Of a stretch of DNA of 20,282 bases, positions 6,411 through 14,157 are shown piece after piece (the first letter of the stretch is position 1; each line of letters begins with the position of its first letter). The notes beneath the pieces were generated by a model that was given only the letters and a program-made list of their open reading frames with translations, was not told the origin of the DNA and ran no database searches. The DNA is taken from NCBI GenBank assembly GCA_050249455.1, contig JBFWQM010000079.1, positions 1 to 20,282 on the forward strand, written 5' to 3'. A program made the translations under genes and the position numbers. This stretch comes from JBFWQM01 sp050249455. Lineage in GTDB: Bacteria > Pseudomonadota > Alphaproteobacteria > MPNO01 > VGEU01.

Positions 6411-8891
6411 CTACGACGCCGTCTCTCCGGGCGCGCCGACCGCCGCGAGGCTAAGCGTGCGGGTCGCCTGGACATGCGAGAAATACGTCCGTGTGATCGC
6501 GTCCGACAGCATCATCAGGTCGTCGCCGGTGCGGCCCAGCAGGTCGAGCAGCGGCACGAGGTCGAGGCGATCGCCGGCTTCCTGCGGCCCGAACGGGAAG
6601 CCGGCGACGGCCTCGACGCAGCCGTCGATCAGCCGCAGCTCTTCGGCCGCCGGTCCGCCGCGGTGCAGCGCCAGGAGGTGCTCGCGGATGCGCTCGAGCT
6701 GGTAGAGGAGCGCGCGCGGGTTGCTGGTGTCGGCCAGCACCAGCTCCAGCGCGCGGGTCGGGCGCGCCTCGGTCGGATAGCGCATGCGGTAGGTGATGGT
6801 GGAATCGCACAGCTCCAACGACAGGCGGAGACCGGCGTCGGCCGGCCCCGCGTGGCCCTCCATCACGCCGGCGATCGAGCGCGCAATGGCGCCGCCGCGC
6901 TCGATGCGCCGGCCGAGGTCGAGGAAGCGCCAGCCGGCGCCGCGGGTCATGTTCTCCGCCGCCAGGCCGGCGAACGCCGCGGTCTCGCGGATGACGTCCT
7001 GCAGGCCGGCGATCAGCCGGTCGACGTCGCCGCCCGAGCGGGTCAGCGCGACGTGGACCGGGATGATCAGGTGGTTGAGCGTCGTGGTCATGTCGAGCGA
7101 GATGCGGTCGCGCACCGCGAAGCCGAGCTCGCGCAGCCGGCCGATGCATTCGCGCACGGCGCCGTCGCCGCCGACCGCCGCGGCGATGCCGCGGGCGAAC
7201 GCGGCGCTGTCCACCGGCGCGCGCGAGACCGCGGATTCGATCCAGCCGTCGCGATCGAGCACGCGCGCGAGGCGGGTCAGCTCGGCGATGTCGCGCGGTC
7301 CCAGCCCGCCGCCGGCCAGCCGGTCGAGCGTGGCGCGGAACAGCCGCGCGCCGGTGTCCAGGCGCTCGACATAGCGGCCGAGCCAGAACAGGTCGTCGGC
7401 GGCGCGGCTCTGCACGGTCGCGTCGGCGCGGTGCGGCGGCGGCGCCTGGCGCACGGCGACGGCGCCGACCCCTTCCCGCTCGTCCTCGTTCAGCACCCAG
7501 ACGTCCTTGGCGATGCCGCCGTGGTCGAGGCTGTGCCGGTACATCGGCTGGGCGGTCGCAACCCTGGCGAGTCCGCCCGGCATCACGTGCCAGCCACCCT
7601 CGTGCCACAGGGCCGAGACGCGCAGCACGATCGGTTGCGGCACCAGGCCGCTCTCGCCGAGCGACGGCGCGACGCCGTGCTCGACCCGCTCGAAGGCGAC
7701 GAAGTTATGCGGATCCGCGACCAGCGACTTGCGCAGGCTCGCCAGCGAACCGCGCGACTGCGCCCGCGGGTCGATCGGCGCCGGGTCGTTGAAGACGGTG
7801 CGGATGACGAAGCCGTCGAGGTTGTTAAGCACCTCCGCCAGCGGCTGCGCCTGGCCGCACCACCACGTCGTCACCGCCGGCAGGGCCAGCTCCTCGTCCA
7901 GCAGCGTGCGCGCGAGGCCCGGCAGGAAAGGCGCGAACGCCGGCGTCTCGACCAGCGCGGTGCCCGGCATGTTGAGGATCGCCACCGTGCCGGCGCGCGC
8001 CGCCTGCACCAGCCCGGCGACCCCCAGTGTGGAGTCGTCGCGCAACTCCGCCGGGTCGCAATAGGCGCCGTCCAGCCGGCGGTAGACGACGTGGACGCGG
8101 GTCAGCCCCTCCAGAGTCTTGAGGAATACCTGGTCGCCGCGCACGGTGAGGTCGGAGCCCTGCGCCAGCGTGATGCCGAGCTCGCGCGCCAGGTAGACGT
8201 GCTCGAAATAGGCGTTGTTGTAGGGACCGGGGGTGAGCAGCACGATCCGCGGGTCGTCGGCGAGCGCCGCGCCGACCGCCTGCAGGCTGGCGCGCCACCG
8301 GTCGGTGAACGGCTGCAGCCGGCGCACCGAGGCGGCGCGGAAGGCCTCCGGGAAGGTCCGCGCCTCGACCCGACGGTTGCGGATGGCGTAGCCGACCCCG
8401 GCCGGCGCCTGAGTGCGGTCGGCGAGCACCCGCCACTGCCCGTCCGGCATCCGCACCAGGTCGACCGCGTAGAGGTAGAGGTGCGGCGCGCCCGCCGCCG
8501 GCACCACCCCGCGCAGCGGGCGCAGGAACGCCGGGTTGCCATAGACCAGGAACGGCGGCAGCCGGCGTTCGGCCATCAGCCGCTGCTGCCCGTAGAGGTC
8601 GCCGAGCACGGCCTCGAGCAGCCGCGCGCGCTGCGCCACGCCGCGGCTGATCGCCGCCCACTCGGCCTCCGGGATGATCAGCGGCACGACGTCCATCGAC
8701 CACGCCGCGCGGCCGGGCCGGTCGCCGTAGATGGCGATGAACTCGTCGGCCTCGGACAGGAGGGCGTTTGCGCGCTGCTGCTTCTCGGCGAGCTGGCCGG
8801 GCGGCATGCTCCAGACGGTCGCCATGAGGCTGCGCCAGTGCGGGCGCAGCGTCCCCCGGCCGGAGGCCATCTCGTCATAGGCGGCAGTCAT
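6411..8891 (-). CDS. Circularly permuted ATP-grasp / alpha-E (DUF403) fusion protein
   Basis: This 826-residue protein joins two families that many genomes encode separately. Residues about 10-470 are a circularly permuted type 2 ATP-grasp domain (COG2308), with recognisable stretches at FIAIYGDRPGRAAWSMD (51-67), PFLVYGNPAFLRPLRG, VLADRTQAPAGVGYAIRNR (155-173), PGPYNNAYFEHVYLARELG and FVAFERVEHGVAPS. Residues about 492-815 are an alpha-helical alpha-E domain (COG2307), opening with SRAADDLFWLGRYVERLDTGARL. ATP-grasp enzymes join a carboxylate to an amine using ATP, so this is a predicted peptide or amide ligase. The role of alpha-E is unknown. The ATG at 8891 has only a weak ribosome site (GGGAC); the frame stays open into the upstream 104-base gap, so a slightly earlier non-ATG start is possible. 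It sits between the two transglutaminase-like genes. Confidence 0.88.
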   Translation of the reverse strand: MTAAYDEMASGRGTLRPHWRSLMATVWSMPPGQLAEKQQRANALLSEADEFIAIYGDRPGRAAWSMDVVPLIIPEAEWAAISRGVAQRARLLEAVLGDLYGQQRLMAERRLPPFLVYGNPAFLRPLRGVVPAAGAPHLYLYAVDLVRMPDGQWRVLADRTQAPAGVGYAIRNRRVEARTFPEAFRAASVRRLQPFTDRWRASLQAVGAALADDPRIVLLTPGPYNNAYFEHVYLARELGITLAQGSDLTVRGDQVFLKTLEGLTRVHVVYRRLDGAYCDPAELRDDSTLGVAGLVQAARAGTVAILNMPGTALVETPAFAPFLPGLARTLLDEELALPAVTTWWCGQAQPLAEVLNNLDGFVIRTVFNDPAPIDPRAQSRGSLASLRKSLVADPHNFVAFERVEHGVAPSLGESGLVPQPIVLRVSALWHEGGWHVMPGGLARVATAQPMYRHSLDHGGIAKDVWVLNEDEREGVGAVAVRQAPPPHRADATVQSRAADDLFWLGRYVERLDTGARLFRATLDRLAGGGLGPRDIAELTRLARVLDRDGWIESAVSRAPVDSAAFARGIAAAVGGDGAVRECIGRLRELGFAVRDRISLDMTTTLNHLIIPVHVALTRSGGDVDRLIAGLQDVIRETAAFAGLAAENMTRGAGWRFLDLGRRIERGGAIARSIAGVMEGHAGPADAGLRLSLELCDSTITYRMRYPTEARPTRALELVLADTSNPRALLYQLERIREHLLALHRGGPAAEELRLIDGCVEAVAGFPFGPQEAGDRLDLVPLLDLLGRTGDDLMMLSDAITRTYFSHVQATRTLSLAAVGAPGETAS

Positions 8892-8995
8892 CGCGTCCCG
8901 TACATCACCCCGGCTGGGCGGCGAAAGTTTCGCCGATCGGCCCCCGCTGCGCCAGTACCCCCGAGTCGCGGCGGCGGACCCCGCTCCCTGCGCTT

Positions 8996-11900
8996 CTAAC
9001 CCCCGTGCCGAAGGTCCAAGGTTACCGGATGCTCGCCGGCCGGGACGGGCTCGGTCGGCAGGCTGGCGCCCGGCGTGTGGCCGAACGGAAAGAAACGGGC
9101 CCGGCGGCGGGTCTCGGCCTCGTTGGCATTGACCGGGAAGCGCTCGAAGTTGCGCCCGCCCGGGTGCGCGACGTGGTAGGTGCAGCCGCCCAGCGACCGC
9201 TCGTTCCAGGTGTCGTAGAGGTCGAACACCAGTGGCGCGTCGGGCGGCAGGGTCGGGTGCAGCGCGCGCGGCGGCTGCCAGGCCCGGTAGCGGACGCCGG
9301 CCACGGCTTCGCCCTGGCGTCCGGTGGCGCGCATCGGCACGACGCGGCCGTTGCACACCAGCCGGTGCCGCTGCGCCACAGCGCCGGTCAGCTTCACCTG
9401 CATCCGCTCCACCGAGGAGTCCACGAAACGCGCGGTGCCGCCCGGCGCTGCGTCCTCGCCCAGCACGTTCCACGGCTCCAACGCGTGGCGCAGCTCCAGC
9501 TCGATGCCGCGAAAGGCGACCGTGCCGATCACCGGGAAGCGGAACTCGTGGTGGGCGGTGAACCAGTCCGGGTCGAACGCGTAGCCGGCGCGCGCCAGGT
9601 CGTCGAGCACGTCGGCGAAGTCGTTGGCGACGAAATACGGCAGCAGGAACTCGTCGTGCAGCCGGGTGCCGTAGCGCGCCAGCTTGCGGTCGTAGGGCGC
9701 ATCCCAAAACCACGCGATCAGCCCGCGCAGCAGCAGTTGCTGCGCCAGGCTCATGCGCGGGTGCGGCGGCATCTCGAACGCGCGCAACTCCAGGAGGCCG
9801 CGGCGGCCGGCGGCGCCGTCCGGCGTGAACAGCTTGTCGATGCAGAACTCGGCGCGGTGGGTGTTGCCGGTCACGTCGACCAGCACGTCGCGGAAGATGC
9901 GGTCGACCAGCCACGGCGGCGCGGTCGTGGCGCGGTCGAGCGCCTTGAACGCGATCTCGAGCTCGTAGGTCGCATCGTCGCGTCCCTCGTCCACGCGCGG
10001 GTGCTGGCTGGTCGCGCCGATGAACAGTCCGCTGAACAGGTAGGAGAGCGACGGGTGGTTGTGCCAGTAGCCGACCAGGCTCTTGAGCAGGTCGGGCCGG
10101 CGCAGCAAGGGCGAATCCGCCGGCGTCGCGCCGCCGACCACGATGTGATTGCCGCCGCCGGTGCCGACGTGGCGGCCGTCGAGCATGAACTTCTCGGTGA
10201 CCAGCCGGGTCGCCCGCGCCTCCTCGTAGACGATGTTGGTGTTCGCGACCAGCTCGTCCCACGACCCGGCGGGATGGACGTTGACCTCGATCACGCCGGG
10301 ATCGGGGGTGACGGAGAAGTGCCTGAGCCGCGGATCGCCGGGCGGGGCATAGCCCTCGATCACCACCGGCTGGCCGCGCGCCGCCGCCACGTCCTCCACC
10401 GCCGCGCAGAGGGCGAGATAGTCCTCCGCGTCGTCCATCGGCGGCATGAAGACGTGCAGGTGGCCGCCGCGCGGCTCGACGCACAGCGCGGTGCGCACGA
10501 CGCCCGGATCGGAGCGGCCGCGGCCGGGCATCGCCTGCTCGCGCCGCCCCTGCCCCGCCGCCGCGCGGTGCGGCGGCGGCGTCCGCATCTGGAAGGCCTG
10601 GCGCGGCGGCAGCGGCGCGCGCGGCGCCGTCGGGTCCGGCGGGTAGACGAAGGGGTAGTCGCCCTCGACCACCCACGGCAGCGAGTCGAGCGGCAGGCGG
10701 TAGCCCATCGGCGAGTCGCCGGGGAGCAGGAACATCGTCTCCGGCCGCAGGTACCAAGGCCCGCTGCGCCAGTGGCGTTCGCCGCTGGCCCCCTCGCGCG
10801 CCAGCGGCAGCGCATAGCCCACGATGGCCTCGAGGCCCCGCTCGAACACCCGCGCGAGGCGGGCGCGCTCCAGCGGATCGCGCAGTTCGCTCTGCAGCGG
10901 GTCGACATTGACCGGCAGCCGGCGCTCCTTCCACAAATAGTACCAGGCGTCCTCGTAGGCCGGCACGCAGTGGCCGGGGTCGAGCTGCAGCCGCGCGGCG
11001 AGCTGGGCGATGAAGCCCTCCGCCGCGGCGGCGTCGAGCGCAGGGTCGATCTGGTCGTCGGCGGCGAACAGCGCCGCGTCGCGCCAGATCGGCTCGCCGT
11101 CGGCGCGCCAGTGGCTGGTCAGCGCCCAGCGCGGCAGCTGCTCGCCGGGATACCACTTGCCCTGGCCGTAATGCAGCAGGTAGCCGGACCCGAACCGGCG
11201 CGCCAGCCGGCGCAGCAGGCGTCCGGCAAAAACGCGCTTGGTCGGCCCCAGCGCCTCGGTGTTCCACTCCGCGCCGTCCGGGTCGTCGGCGGCGACGAAG
11301 GTGGGCTCACCGCCCATGGTGAGCCGGACGTCGCGCGCGCCGAGATCGGCGTCGACCTTGCGGCCGAGATCGACCAGCGCCGACCACGCGCGGTCGCCGT
11401 AGGGCCAGGTGACGCGCGGCGTCTCCGCGACGCGGGTGACCGACATCGCGAAGTCGAACTCGACCTTGGCCTTCTCCACCCAGCCGCTGATCGGCGCGGC
11501 GCTCTGCGGCTCCGGCGAGCAGGCGAGCGGGATGTGCCCTTCCCCCGCCAGCAGCCCCGAGGTCGGATCGAGGCCGATCCAGCCGGCGCCGGGCAGGTAG
11601 ACCTCGCACCACGCATGCAGGTCGGTGAAGTCGGCCGCCGGCCCTTCCGGCCCGTCGAGCGGCTTCTGGTCGGCGACGAGCTGGATCAGGTAGCCCGACA
11701 CGAAGCGCGCCGCGAAGCCGAGCTGGCGCAGCACCTGCACCAGCAGCCAGCCGGAGTCGCGGCACGAGCCCTCGCGGCGAGCCAGCGTTTCCTCCGGCGT
11801 GTGGACGCCGGGCTCCATGCGAATGACATAGCGGATGTCGGTCCGCAGGCGCCGGTTGAGATCGATCAGGAAGTCGATGGTGCGCCGTCGGCTGCGGTCC

Positions 11901-12301
11901 ACCGTCAGCAGGTACTGGCGCAGCAGCGGCCCGGCCGCGACCGCCCGGCGGTAGGGCGCCAGCTCCTCGTCGAGCACCGGATCGTATTCGAACGGATAGT
12001 TCTCGGCCGACGGCTCCAGGAAGAAGTCGAACGGGTTGATCACCGCCATGTCGGCGACGAGGTCGACCGTGACGACCAGCCGGTCGGTCTTCTCCGGGAA
12101 GACCAGCCGGGCGAGGTAGTTGCTCTGCGGATCCTGCTGCCAGTTCAGGAAATGGCCGACCGGCTCGACCTTGAGCGAATAGGACAGCACCGGCGTGCGC
12201 GCGTGCGGCGCGGGGCGCAGGCGCACCACCTGCGGCCCCAGCGACACCGGCCGGTCGTATCGATACGCGGTCCGATGATGCAACGCAGCATGAATGCTCA
12301 C
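8996..12301 (-). CDS. Transglutaminase-DUF2126 (putative amidoligase) protein
   Basis: This large 1101-residue protein is the first gene of the operon. Residues 1-250 form a transglutaminase-like unit with the triad Cys180 (REGSCRDSGW), His229 (DLHAWCEVY) and Asp245 (GLDPTSG). From about 325 onward lies the DUF2126 region, annotated in Pfam as a putative amidoligase, with marks such as LTMGGEPTFVA (327-337), HYGQGKWYPGEQLPRWAL, TEKFMLDGRHVGTGGGNH (702-719), GNTHRAEFCIDKLF and EMPPHPRMSLAQQLLLRG. A proline/arginine-rich linker interrupts it at about 556-600. One chain thus carries both a cleaving and a joining fold. The start is GTG at 12301 behind AAAGGGG. A GATAAT hexamer lies at 12328-12333 on this strand, but no convincing -35 box goes with it. 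No signal peptide is seen. Confidence 0.88.
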   Translation of the reverse strand: MSIHAALHHRTAYRYDRPVSLGPQVVRLRPAPHARTPVLSYSLKVEPVGHFLNWQQDPQSNYLARLVFPEKTDRLVVTVDLVADMAVINPFDFFLEPSAENYPFEYDPVLDEELAPYRRAVAAGPLLRQYLLTVDRSRRRTIDFLIDLNRRLRTDIRYVIRMEPGVHTPEETLARREGSCRDSGWLLVQVLRQLGFAARFVSGYLIQLVADQKPLDGPEGPAADFTDLHAWCEVYLPGAGWIGLDPTSGLLAGEGHIPLACSPEPQSAAPISGWVEKAKVEFDFAMSVTRVAETPRVTWPYGDRAWSALVDLGRKVDADLGARDVRLTMGGEPTFVAADDPDGAEWNTEALGPTKRVFAGRLLRRLARRFGSGYLLHYGQGKWYPGEQLPRWALTSHWRADGEPIWRDAALFAADDQIDPALDAAAAEGFIAQLAARLQLDPGHCVPAYEDAWYYLWKERRLPVNVDPLQSELRDPLERARLARVFERGLEAIVGYALPLAREGASGERHWRSGPWYLRPETMFLLPGDSPMGYRLPLDSLPWVVEGDYPFVYPPDPTAPRAPLPPRQAFQMRTPPPHRAAAGQGRREQAMPGRGRSDPGVVRTALCVEPRGGHLHVFMPPMDDAEDYLALCAAVEDVAAARGQPVVIEGYAPPGDPRLRHFSVTPDPGVIEVNVHPAGSWDELVANTNIVYEEARATRLVTEKFMLDGRHVGTGGGNHIVVGGATPADSPLLRRPDLLKSLVGYWHNHPSLSYLFSGLFIGATSQHPRVDEGRDDATYELEIAFKALDRATTAPPWLVDRIFRDVLVDVTGNTHRAEFCIDKLFTPDGAAGRRGLLELRAFEMPPHPRMSLAQQLLLRGLIAWFWDAPYDRKLARYGTRLHDEFLLPYFVANDFADVLDDLARAGYAFDPDWFTAHHEFRFPVIGTVAFRGIELELRHALEPWNVLGEDAAPGGTARFVDSSVERMQVKLTGAVAQRHRLVCNGRVVPMRATGRQGEAVAGVRYRAWQPPRALHPTLPPDAPLVFDLYDTWNERSLGGCTYHVAHPGGRNFERFPVNANEAETRRRARFFPFGHTPGASLPTEPVPAGEHPVTLDLRHGG

Positions 12302-12376
12302 GGGGGCCCCTTTCGCTCGGATGGCGAATTATCGGGGCGTCAGACTAGCAAACGGCGCACGCGCTGTAAGGACTAT

Positions 12377-12390
12377 TTCGCACCTGCGAA
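12377..12390. promoter_or_regulatory. Short palindrome upstream of the transglutaminase operon
   Basis: TTCGCA and TGCGAA form a perfect inverted repeat around two bases, in the 103-base gap between the nrsF stop and the GTG start of the transglutaminase/DUF2126 gene. It could be an operator for the amidoligase operon or a remnant of a transcript end. The stem is short and no U-tract follows on the minus strand, so it is not called a terminator. Confidence 0.2.
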
Positions 12391-12404
12391 GGATCGCCGC
12401 GGCG

Positions 12405-13055
12405 CTACCAGCGCAGGACGAAGCGGCCGGCAATGGCGCCGACCGCGGCGACGGCCAGGATGCCGGCCGTGTACCAGACGACGATGAACGGTGCGGCGCT
12501 TTCGTCGCAGTGGAAGGCGTAGAACCACGCGCCCAGCGCACCCGCGGCCAGCCCGGCGGCCGCGCCCGCCAGCATCGGCCTGGTCGGCGCCAGCCCCCGC
12601 ATCGCCCACAGCATCCCCGCCAGGACGGGCATGCCGATCGCCACGATGAACCAGGGGCACAGCGCCGACGACGCCCCCATGACGAGGCGCGGCGCCGCCG
12701 CCGCCGGCGCCGTCGCGAGCTGTCCCGCGGCGACCACGGCGAGCGCCGCGACGACGACGCCGGCGACCCGCCAGGCCGCGGCCGCCTGGCCAGCGGGCCG
12801 AGACAGGCGGGCGACGGCCCAGACGCCCGCGCCCGCCAGCGCCAGCGTATAGGCGAACTTCATCCAGTACGGCGCCGAGCCGACCGCCGCCCCGAGGTCC
12901 GGCCGCACCCCGAGCCAGGCGAGCATCAGCACCCCGGCGCCGGCCGCGCCGCCGGCGATGCCGACCGCAAGCCGGCGCGCCGCCGCGCCGCGCCGGACCG
13001 GCGTCAGGCCCGCGGACAGCCGCTCGATCAGCTCATTTGTCGTCGTCGTCGCCAC
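12405..13055 (-). CDS. nrsF: NrsF-type (DUF1109) membrane anti-sigma factor
   Basis: This 216-residue membrane protein is predicted to hold the adjacent ECF sigma factor inactive. A short cytoplasmic N-terminus with the pattern LIERLSAGLTPVRR (9-22), usual for this family, precedes about six hydrophobic helices near 30-50, 66-84, 97-113, 130-150, 161-180 and 190-212. Two cysteines, C133 (SSALCPW) and C183 (FHCDE), lie 50 residues apart. From memory, Caulobacter NrsF has conserved cysteines with nearly the same numbering and spacing that are needed for its metal-stress response. The start is GTG at 13055 behind GGGGAC, overlapping the sigma gene by 23 bases; no in-frame ATG exists before residue 65. 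The signal is probably an oxidant or heavy metal (inference from the family and the divergent Met-rich/MsrA genes). Confidence 0.87.
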   Translation of the reverse strand: MATTTTNELIERLSAGLTPVRRGAAARRLAVGIAGGAAGAGVLMLAWLGVRPDLGAAVGSAPYWMKFAYTLALAGAGVWAVARLSRPAGQAAAAWRVAGVVVAALAVVAAGQLATAPAAAAPRLVMGASSALCPWFIVAIGMPVLAGMLWAMRGLAPTRPMLAGAAAGLAAGALGAWFYAFHCDESAAPFIVVWYTAGILAVAAVGAIAGRFVLRW

Positions 13056-13590
13056 GTCCCCGTATCCTGGTTGCCAGCGCCTTGATGCCGCGGTGGATGC
13101 CGACCTTGACCGCCGACTGCGACAGGCCGGTCGCCGCCGCCGTCTCCGCGACCGACTGGCCCTCGATCCGCACCATCCGGATCAGCGTGCGCGGGCGGTC
13201 CGGCAGGGTCTCCAGCAGCCGCTCGACGTCATGCCGGGCCGCCGCCGGCCCGGCGGCGTCGGCGGCGAAGACCGCGTCGGCATCGTCCAGCGGGACCGTG
13301 GCCCGGATGCGCCGCCGCCGGTAGTGATCGACCAGCTTGTAGCGCGCGATCGCATGGACCCAGGCGGTGAACGGCGCGTCGGTATCGTAGGTGGCGCGGC
13401 GGGCATGCACCGCCATCAATGCCTCCTGCACAAGGTCCTCGGCATCGGCGGCGCGGTCGCGGCCGAGCCGCCTGAGGTAATAGCGCCGCAGATGGTCGCC
13501 GAGCTGGCCGAGCAGCGTCCGATAGGCCACGGCATCGCCGGCAAGGCCGGCGAGCATCAGCGCCTTCAGTCGCGTCTCAACCGGCTCCAT
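13033..13590 (-). CDS. sigF: ECF RNA polymerase sigma factor (sigma-F like)
   Basis: This 185-residue sigma factor is of the extracytoplasmic-function class. Region 2 spans about 20-95, including DAEDLVQEALMAVHARRATY, which contacts core polymerase and the -10 element. Region 4 spans about 122-172, with the helix-turn-helix SVAETAAATGLSQSAVKVGIHRG that reads the -35 element. The tail is an acidic DDDDK. The ATG at 13590 is used; a GTG codon directly before it (13593) is an alternative. No strong ribosome site is seen. A perfect GTAACC-N16-CGAA motif ends 18 bases before the ATG, so the gene very probably activates itself and has a very short leader. It overlaps nrsF by 23 bases, a typical sigma/anti-sigma pair. 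Confidence 0.92.
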   Translation of the reverse strand: MEPVETRLKALMLAGLAGDAVAYRTLLGQLGDHLRRYYLRRLGRDRAADAEDLVQEALMAVHARRATYDTDAPFTAWVHAIARYKLVDHYRRRRIRATVPLDDADAVFAADAAGPAAARHDVERLLETLPDRPRTLIRMVRIEGQSVAETAAATGLSQSAVKVGIHRGIKALATRIRGRGDDDDK

Positions 13591-13608
13591 CACCGTCGCT
13601 GCATCTCA

Positions 13609-13634
13609 TTCGTCCGACGCATGGGCAAGGTTAC
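13609..13634 (-). promoter_or_regulatory. Sigma-F type promoter of the sigF-nrsF operon
   Basis: On the minus strand GTAACC (13634-13629) is followed by exactly 16 bases and then CGAA (13612-13609). From memory this is the consensus described for sigma-F of Caulobacter crescentus. The -10 element lies 18 bases upstream of the sigma ATG, so transcription would begin only about 10 bases before the start codon. The position and exact match support autoregulation. Confidence 0.75.
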
Positions 13635-13688
13635 ACCGATGGATTGCGGACCGCATTGCCGACGGCGAGATCACATTGCAGTGATCCG

Positions 13689-13714
13689 GTAACCGCAGCG
13701 ACGGCCGAACCGAC
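13689..13714 (+). promoter_or_regulatory. Sigma-F type promoter of the Met-rich peptide/msrA genes
   Basis: On the plus strand GTAACC (13689-13694) is followed by 16 bases and CGAC (13711-13714), one base off the CGAA seen before the sigma gene. It faces the Met-rich peptide gene at 13794 and would give a leader of about 70 bases. The second copy of the same -35 word with identical spacing, pointing the other way in one divergent gap, makes chance unlikely. A CGAA at 13706-13709 has the wrong spacing. Confidence 0.62.
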
Positions 13715-13793
13715 CTTCTCGCGGTGACCGATGCGACAGGGCTCGGCACTCGCAGCGTCTGCCGCGCGAACCCGCAACCAGGAGAGACCGACC

Positions 13794-14078
13794 ATGAAGA
13801 CGTTCCTGAAGACAGCCGCCGCCGCGTTCGCGGCCGCCGCACTCGCCGGCCCGAGCCTCGCCCAGGCGCCCAAGCCGATGTCGGACACGATGTCGAACTC
13901 GATGACGGCCGACTGCCTGAAGAAGGCCGGAATGGAGACCGATGCCATGAAGCGCCAGCAGATGACGGCCGACTGCAACAAGGGCGGCTCGATGTCGTCG
14001 GGCTCGATGTCGGCGACCCCGACGACCGGCGGCGCGATGGGCGGCGACATGATGAAGAAGGACCCGATGAAGAAGTAG
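13794..14078 (+). CDS. Methionine-rich exported peptide (MrpX-like / MXKDX-type)
   Basis: This 94-residue protein has a clear signal peptide (1-25, ending SLAQA). The roughly 69-residue mature part holds 12 methionines (residues 29, 33, 37, 47, 52, 57, 67, 72, 82, 86, 87, 92), about one in six. The motif MTADC occurs twice, at 37-41 and 57-61, each followed by a lysine-containing stretch; these are the only two cysteines. The end is MMKKDPMKK, like pentapeptide MXKDX repeat proteins. GGAGAG (13781-13786) precedes the ATG. Met-rich periplasmic peptides can soak up hypochlorite or other oxidants and be repaired by a methionine sulfoxide reductase, as described for MrpX in Azospira. The msrA gene 79 bases downstream and the sigma-F type promoter upstream support that role here (inference). 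Binding of copper or another soft metal by Met/Cys is the main alternative. Confidence 0.75.
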   Translation: MKTFLKTAAAAFAAAALAGPSLAQAPKPMSDTMSNSMTADCLKKAGMETDAMKRQQMTADCNKGGSMSSGSMSATPTTGGAMGGDMMKKDPMKK

Positions 14079-14157
14079 CGACCGTCCCGCGGAACGCCTT
14101 TGCCCGGCCGGCCGGCTGCGCTACATCGTTGCAGGCCGAGACCTGAGGAGCCAACCG

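Noticed and set aside
5571..8999. A plus-strand open frame of 1142 codons antisense to the transglutaminase and ATP-grasp genes
   Set aside because: Its translation is a run of Arg, His, Asp, Gln, Ala and Gly without any domain. It is the high-GC shadow of real genes that show full family motifs on the minus strand.
9020..9025. A third GTAACC word on the minus strand, inside the DUF2126 gene
   Set aside because: Sixteen bases on, the sequence is GGGG, not CGAA, so it does not match the sigma-F promoter pattern.
9005..12487. A plus-strand open frame of 1160 codons antisense to the DUF2126 gene
   Set aside because: Same shadow composition, no ribosome site and no recognisable motif. The opposite strand encodes a complete transglutaminase/DUF2126 protein.
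13670..13685. ATCACATTGCAGTGAT imperfect palindrome just before the Met-rich gene promoter, as an operator
   Set aside because: Only five bases per arm pair perfectly and no matching second site or known consensus was recognised, so it is noted but not called.
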